Assembly: GCF_949774975.1 (NCBI RefSeq)
Contig: NC_083112.1
Coordinates: forward strand, 56,184,035 to 56,248,034
Length of the DNA stretch: 64,000 bases
Origin: Lagenorhynchus albirostris
Lineage: Eukaryota; Chordata; Mammalia; Artiodactyla; Delphinidae
Reading direction: 5' to 3'
In this document: piece by piece, positions 59,700-64,000 of the stretch
Position numbering within the stretch: position 1 is the first letter of the stretch
How the letters are laid out: every line of letters starts with the position of its first letter
Translations under genes and position numbers: made by a program
Notes under the pieces: generated by a model
What the model was told of the DNA's origin: nothing
Databases searched by the model: none
The model's input: the letters and a program-made list of their open reading frames with translations, nothing else

Positions 59700-61912
59700 T
59701 GAATAGTAAAATATAATCCATAAAACAATCTTATCAGCTCAACTTGTATTTATTGATGGCCTAAAGTACACACAGTAAATAACTTACACACTAGTTTGTT
59801 TCTAAGGAATATACCCACATAAACTGTCATATCTTTTAAAGCATAATCATTAATTGCTATTCTGATTAGGTAGGTAAGAGAATGGCAGATAACTGGTACA
59901 ACTGATTCATTAAGAAAAAAACACTCCCGTCTTTTCATTCTTAATATAATCTTAATAGAAAACCTTAATAGAAGAAAATAGAAGTGGATAATAGAAGAAA
60001 AAGAACTTTCTCCCAAATTCTGGCCACAACTGGATGACACAGTCAAATATTCATTATTTATTTTATGAGAATTAAAACATTGCCAAATTGATGAGATTTT
60101 GTTAACATAAGCAATTATATAATATATTCTTTTATAATGAAGACAGATTTTGGAGATAAATGGGAGAAAAATAAAAGAGTGGTGTTTTAGGGAAATATAC
60201 TACTGTAGTGAATATAGAAGATTTCATTCAGTTAGAACTTAAATGTTTCAAAATTCATGTGTTTTAATATATCTTTAATTCTATAAATCTAAAATCTGTA
60301 ATAATATGCTACACACCAAACACTATCTCCATGAGAGGTTATAATATTACTGAATGTAAATGTAAAATTCTCAATCAAAGAGGATTAACTGGTAAATGGT
60401 GTCTGGGGATTATGTGTGTATAATCAAATGATTAAGTGATGTCGCCAATCTCATAACTGTAAGTTCCTGACATTGGCCAAAGGCCAGGACTGTTCTTCAA
60501 GGTCCTGCCCCAAATGGAACACTGAGGCAATCAATCTGTCATGACAAATGGCAGAGTGCAGACTTATTCTATTCTCTGATATTTAAAGGTGGCAAAGAAT
60601 CAGTTATGTGTTTGCTAGGTCTAGTTATACTTTATTTATAAGTAGACATAAAACTGGAAATATAGAGCAAATGCTTATTGTAGCAAAGATATTAGGCAAA
60701 TACTCCAGAAAAACTTTCAAAAAGAGAGATATGAAATTGTGAATTACAGTGATCAGGACACCATACCATACTGAAAACACAGGAATTTTCCCCCAAAATT
60801 ATTTTTTAAAACATTACCATTAAGCTAAACAAAACCATTTCTGTACAAAATAGCACAAGTAATTCAGGATTAGCTTGGTTATTTGAAAGATAAATTTAAA
60901 AATTAAACAAAAATCTAGGAAGAGGTATTAAATACAGAGTGATATAAAGTTTGTTGTTACAATACTGAAAGTATCCTGTTCCTTGGTATATAATTTGTAA
61001 AAATTATATAACAGAGGACAAACCCAGGACAAAATAACCCAAGTTAAAGAAATGCTGGCTGTATTCCCTCTGGGCTGTTTGTATCTTGTTGTTCCCTCTG
61101 TGGCCCTCCTCTGGGTCAAGAGAGCCTCATTTTATGCATCTTAGGGCAAGTAAGCATTATTCTTTGGACCCCGAACGTATTACAAAGTCCTCCTCAAATG
61201 AAGTGTTGTTCTTGCTTTATGTAAACTTTACTGATACCATAAAAACGATAGATTTAAGAATGGCTTCCTCAGGAATCTGTCTATAATTACTGACAAAGCC
61301 CAAATAATGACAGCAATGCAGGGTCTGAATAGTTGTGGTAATAAAGGTTCTGGTAAATGAGGAGTGGAGTGACCTTGACATGGCACATTAAATCTTCATT
61401 AAAGTGTCTGAACTATTTAATGATTAATGGTTTAGAATTGTGGGATTGGCAAATGGGAAGAAAAAAATAAAAAAAATATTACCAAGATTATTAATGTTTC
61501 AGTTATATTTTAAAAGGGAGAAGTGTATTTACTTACTAAAAAAATTGACATATACAGTATATAATTTTAAGACTTAACTAACCGAAATCATCTAATAATT
61601 TGGAATCTCCATTAACTAGTGTATAGAAGATGCCCAATAAGAGATAAAGTGTATTCTTTATCAAAATCTCTATTGCAAGCTAGGAACATCTTAGATGTAA
61701 AATCAAAACCCTTATAGGAACAGATTATTTTGATTAGGAGGTCATTTTTATTTCAATAAAATTTTCAGTGTTCCATTGTATAGACCTTTGTGTGATTAGC
61801 ATACAAAACATCAAGTTCTACTCTGACTATACAGTGTTTGGTGCCCTGGAAAATGTCGAACAGAGAGCCAATATTTTCTATTATCAGTCCACTTTCTCTC
61901 CCCAAAAGACAG

Positions 61913-61914
<2 letters not shown>
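59700..61914. other. Unassigned AT-rich DNA
   Basis: Short frames at 59750-60046 (minus), 60928-61119 (minus) and 61086-61286 (plus) show nothing recognisable. No RNA gene. Confidence 0.45.

Positions 61915-61969
<55 letters not shown>
61915..61969. repeat. (AC)n microsatellite, longest in the window
   Basis: About 27 perfect AC units. Creates the His-Thr and Cys-Val artefact frames around it. Confidence 0.97.
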
Positions 61970-61973
<4 letters not shown>

Positions 61974-62570
61974 CCCCAGGACCAATTTGGACCTGTTGCA
62001 GATAAATGCAAACTCCACAGAGCGCAACAGTTACCTTGGCAGTAACTTAAAAACAGGAATGTGTGTTTTCAGTTTCTTAGATACTTCCAATGGTTTTTCT
62101 TTAAGAGTGAAACTATTTTTTTCCTGTGAATTTTGAGTGTTCTGTAGTTTGAGCATAATAGCTGAACTTAGAGATGATCAGAAGTATTTTTAAAAAGGTA
62201 TCATGGGGCAGATGGGTCTCATCTTCAATATATGGCTTTAGCAGAAGCTTATGTTTTCAATTTGTAATGTGTAGGCATTTTCAAGAAGCAGCAGTGAGAG
62301 TAAAGTTCATAGGTTTGAATGAACACATGTGAGTGAAAATGCCTAAGGTGAGTAGCAAAAAGGTAATATTAGAAAGGGGCGAACGTGTATAGGCAGATTA
62401 GTACTAACTTTCAGAGAACGTGAACAGCACATAAAAAATGAATTCAGCTAAGGTATATTAAGTGTGTGTACACATTTGGTAGCAGTGGAATAGCGGCATT
62501 AACTAAGTCACACAGTTCTCACCTTCGTGGAGTGCGCACCATAGAAAAGAAATGAGATGCACTGTGATAT
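61970..62570. other. Unassigned DNA
   Basis: No gene, RNA or clear repeat. Confidence 0.5.
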
Positions 62571-62730
62571 CGGGTTGCCAGATTTAGGAGGAAAAATAAA
62601 TGATACAGTTAAATTTGCATTTCATATAGCAACGGAAAATTGCTTAATATAAATGTTTCATATCTTATTAAAAAAACATTTATTGTCTATCTGAAATTCA
62701 AATTTAACTGGACTTCCTATTTTGAGGGAT
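62571..62730. repeat. Palindromic old interspersed repeat, probably a non-autonomous DNA transposon
   Basis: Left arm ACAGTTAAATTTGCATTTCA (about 62604-62623) is the near-perfect inverse of right-arm TGAAATTCAAATTTAACTGG at about 62691-62710. It begins with GGGTTGCCAGATTTAGGAGG. This layout belongs to a common mammal-wide palindromic repeat that I recognise but cannot name with confidence. Confidence 0.6.
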
Positions 62731-62844
62731 CATTTGGGACGAGGGTGAATGTGCAGGGGAAGAGTTGGAATAGGAGGGTGATGGGCTATAACCAGAGAAA
62801 ACAGCATACCAAAAGAGATTGGAAAACAGAGATAATGACTTCTT

Positions 62845-63202
62845 TTTTTTTTAATTAATTAATTTATTTAATTTATCTTTGGCTTCGTTGGGTCTTCGTT
62901 GCTATGCTTGGGCTTCCTCTAGTTGCGGTGAGCGGGGGCCACTCCTCATTGCAGTGCACGGGCTTCTCATTGTGGTGGCTTCTCATTGTGGAGCACGGGT
63001 TCTAGGCACACGGGCTTCAGTAGGTGTGCCATGCAGGCTCAGTAGTTGTGGCTCACAGGCTCTAGAGCGCAGGCTCAGTAGTTGTGGCGCCTGGGCTTAG
63101 TTGCTCCGCGGCATGTGGGATACCTCCCGGACCAGGGCTCGAACCCGTGTCCCCTGCATTGGCAGGCAGATTCTCAACCACTGCGCCACCAGGGAAGCCC
63201 CA
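62845..63202 (-). mobile_element. CHR-type SINE, long form, minus strand
   Basis: On this strand it starts with T-rich and AATTAATTAATTTATTTAAT tail sequence, then TTATCTTTGGCTTCGTTGGG, and ends CACCAGGGAAGCCCC. Its tRNA-like head matches the short copies (for example CTCGAACCCGTGTCCCCTGC). The body is about 140 bp longer and different, with repeated GTAGTTGTGG and TCTCATTGTGG phrases. Target duplication ATAATGACTTCTT at 62832-62844 and 63203-63215. Probably an older CHR subfamily than the short copies. Confidence 0.9.
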
Positions 63203-63319
63203 ATAATGACTTCTTGAGTGATACAAAAAGCAGTCCAGGAAAGTGAGTGGAAGAGTTGCCCCAAGATGAGGAGAGAGCATAGGTAGCAAATGGATAGGAA
63301 TTCAAAAGCTTAGGCAAAT

Positions 63320-63900
63320 TTTATTTAAAGGTGTCACCATGTTCAAACCTTTATTCTAGTGTGGGAGATTGAGGCTGACAGGACGTGATTAGTCTGAAGC
63401 TACTTAGGATGAATAGAACATGGCGACTGAGTGAATGAGAAGGTAAATCAGAAAATATGAAGAATGATCATCCAGGTTCAGACTTAGATGAAGGGTAAAG
63501 CTATTTCCTGAGAAAGGGGACAGAGGAAGTTGAAGTATCTGGAAAATAAATGATAATAAATTAAGTTTTTAACACAGTTTAATTTGTGTTACTTACAGAG
63601 CATTCGAGTGGAGCAAGAAGTTGGATATAAAACTTGGAATCTCTTTAAAAAAAAATAGCTGGCATTGAAGTATAAATGATGACCAAAGCCACAGGAGTGA
63701 CTGAAAGAACCTCAAGTAGAGGAAGAATTTAGAGCTCCAAGAAATTCTGACATTAAACGATGTGGTACAAGAGCAAAAGCTGGGAATGGAGACTGAGGTA
63801 AGAGTTCAAAGAATAAAAAGTCAAACTAGATGAGTGCTGTGGTGTGGAAGTGAACGAAATAGCATTTCAGAAGGGAGGAAATGGTCAAATATATCTCCTA
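63320..63900. repeat. Probable ancient mammal-wide repeat, family not named
   Basis: GAGGCTGACAGGACGTGATT, then GTGGAGCAAGAAGTTGGATA TAAAACTTGGAATCTC, AAGCCACAGGAGTGACTGAA and GAGCTCCAAGAAATTCTGAC follow, in order, phrases of a dispersed mammalian repeat (compare 39010-39360). Assignment is from memory and tentative. Confidence 0.35.
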
Positions 63901-63975
63901 TTTTAAGAAATAAAGGAAAATGAGGACTGTTCTCAGTCTGAGATTATTGTTACTATATCACAAGTACTTATTTTA

Positions 63976-64000
63976 TTTTTTTTATACAGCAGGTTCTTAT
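63976..64000 (-). mobile_element. Start of another antisense LINE-1, cut by the window edge
   Basis: A T-run followed by ATACAGCAGGTTCTTAT is the reversed 3' terminus of a cetartiodactyl L1 subfamily, continuing beyond the window. Confidence 0.55.

Noticed and set aside
61765..62136. Cys-Val and His-Thr repeat proteins
   Set aside because: Artefacts of the (AC)n microsatellite read in two strands; the same applies near 46790 and 58481.
1..64000. A new defence, secretion or biosynthetic system
   Set aside because: No cluster of cellular genes exists in the window; all coding-like sequence that I can explain derives from LINE-1 or chance.

Overview
This window looks like ordinary nuclear DNA from a mammal, most likely a cetacean. 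It is AT-rich, has no recognisable cellular gene or exon, and is littered with interspersed repeats of several ages. The best taxonomic clue is the set of tRNA-derived SINEs of the CHR type: four short, poly(A)-tailed copies in good condition plus one more degraded short copy, and one longer relative near the right end. From established knowledge, CHR SINEs belong to whales, hippos and ruminants, and this short form is abundant in whales and dolphins. The LINE-1 copies (5' start, T-rich leader segment, 3' end) fit the cetartiodactyl L1 lineage. I see no BovB LINE, which argues against a ruminant.

Layout. 1-7.6 kb: an inverted pair of CHR SINEs, an ancient antisense L1, a G-rich patch and an old MIR. 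7.6-16.1 kb: the densest part. A 1.3 kb antisense L1 3' end sits about 80 bp before a 7.1 kb full-length sense L1 bounded by a perfect 14-bp target duplication. The latter has a GC-rich 5' leader, ORF1 and ORF2, both broken by frameshifts and nonsense changes, with endonuclease residues substituted and part of the RT domain deleted. 16-34 kb: mostly unique AT-rich DNA with two CHR SINEs, old MIR/L2/LTR remnants, a 35-bp retroposed U6 snRNA fragment with a 13-bp target duplication inside an ancient L1, a mariner-like hairpin MITE, and a repeat-free stretch with clustered homeodomain/POU-like motifs. 34-36.3 kb: MIR, L1M and an MLT2-like ERVL LTR. 39.6-41.2 kb: a 5'-truncated L1 in direct orientation to the full-length one, with its own target duplication. 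47.8-50.2 kb: an old antisense L1 split by a retroviral LTR insertion. 52-64 kb: a CHR SINE, L2, L1 and MIR remnants, several (AC)n/(TA)n microsatellites, a palindromic repeat, a long-form CHR SINE and, at the last bases, the start of another antisense L1.

Function. No operon, CRISPR array, RNA gene in working condition or cellular coding gene is supported. The coding-like open frames are LINE-1 remnants or chance frames, many inside SINEs and microsatellites. The window reads as a gene desert or a long intron. I did not find a new biological system. The items most worth a second look are the 3'-truncated U6 retrocopy, the long antisense reading frames in the L1 5' leader, the hairpin MITE related to ruminant miRNA-producing repeats, and a candidate conserved non-coding element near 28.3-28.6 kb. 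Repeat families are named from memory of consensus sequences, not from a search, so family names carry less certainty than the element boundaries where target duplications are visible.
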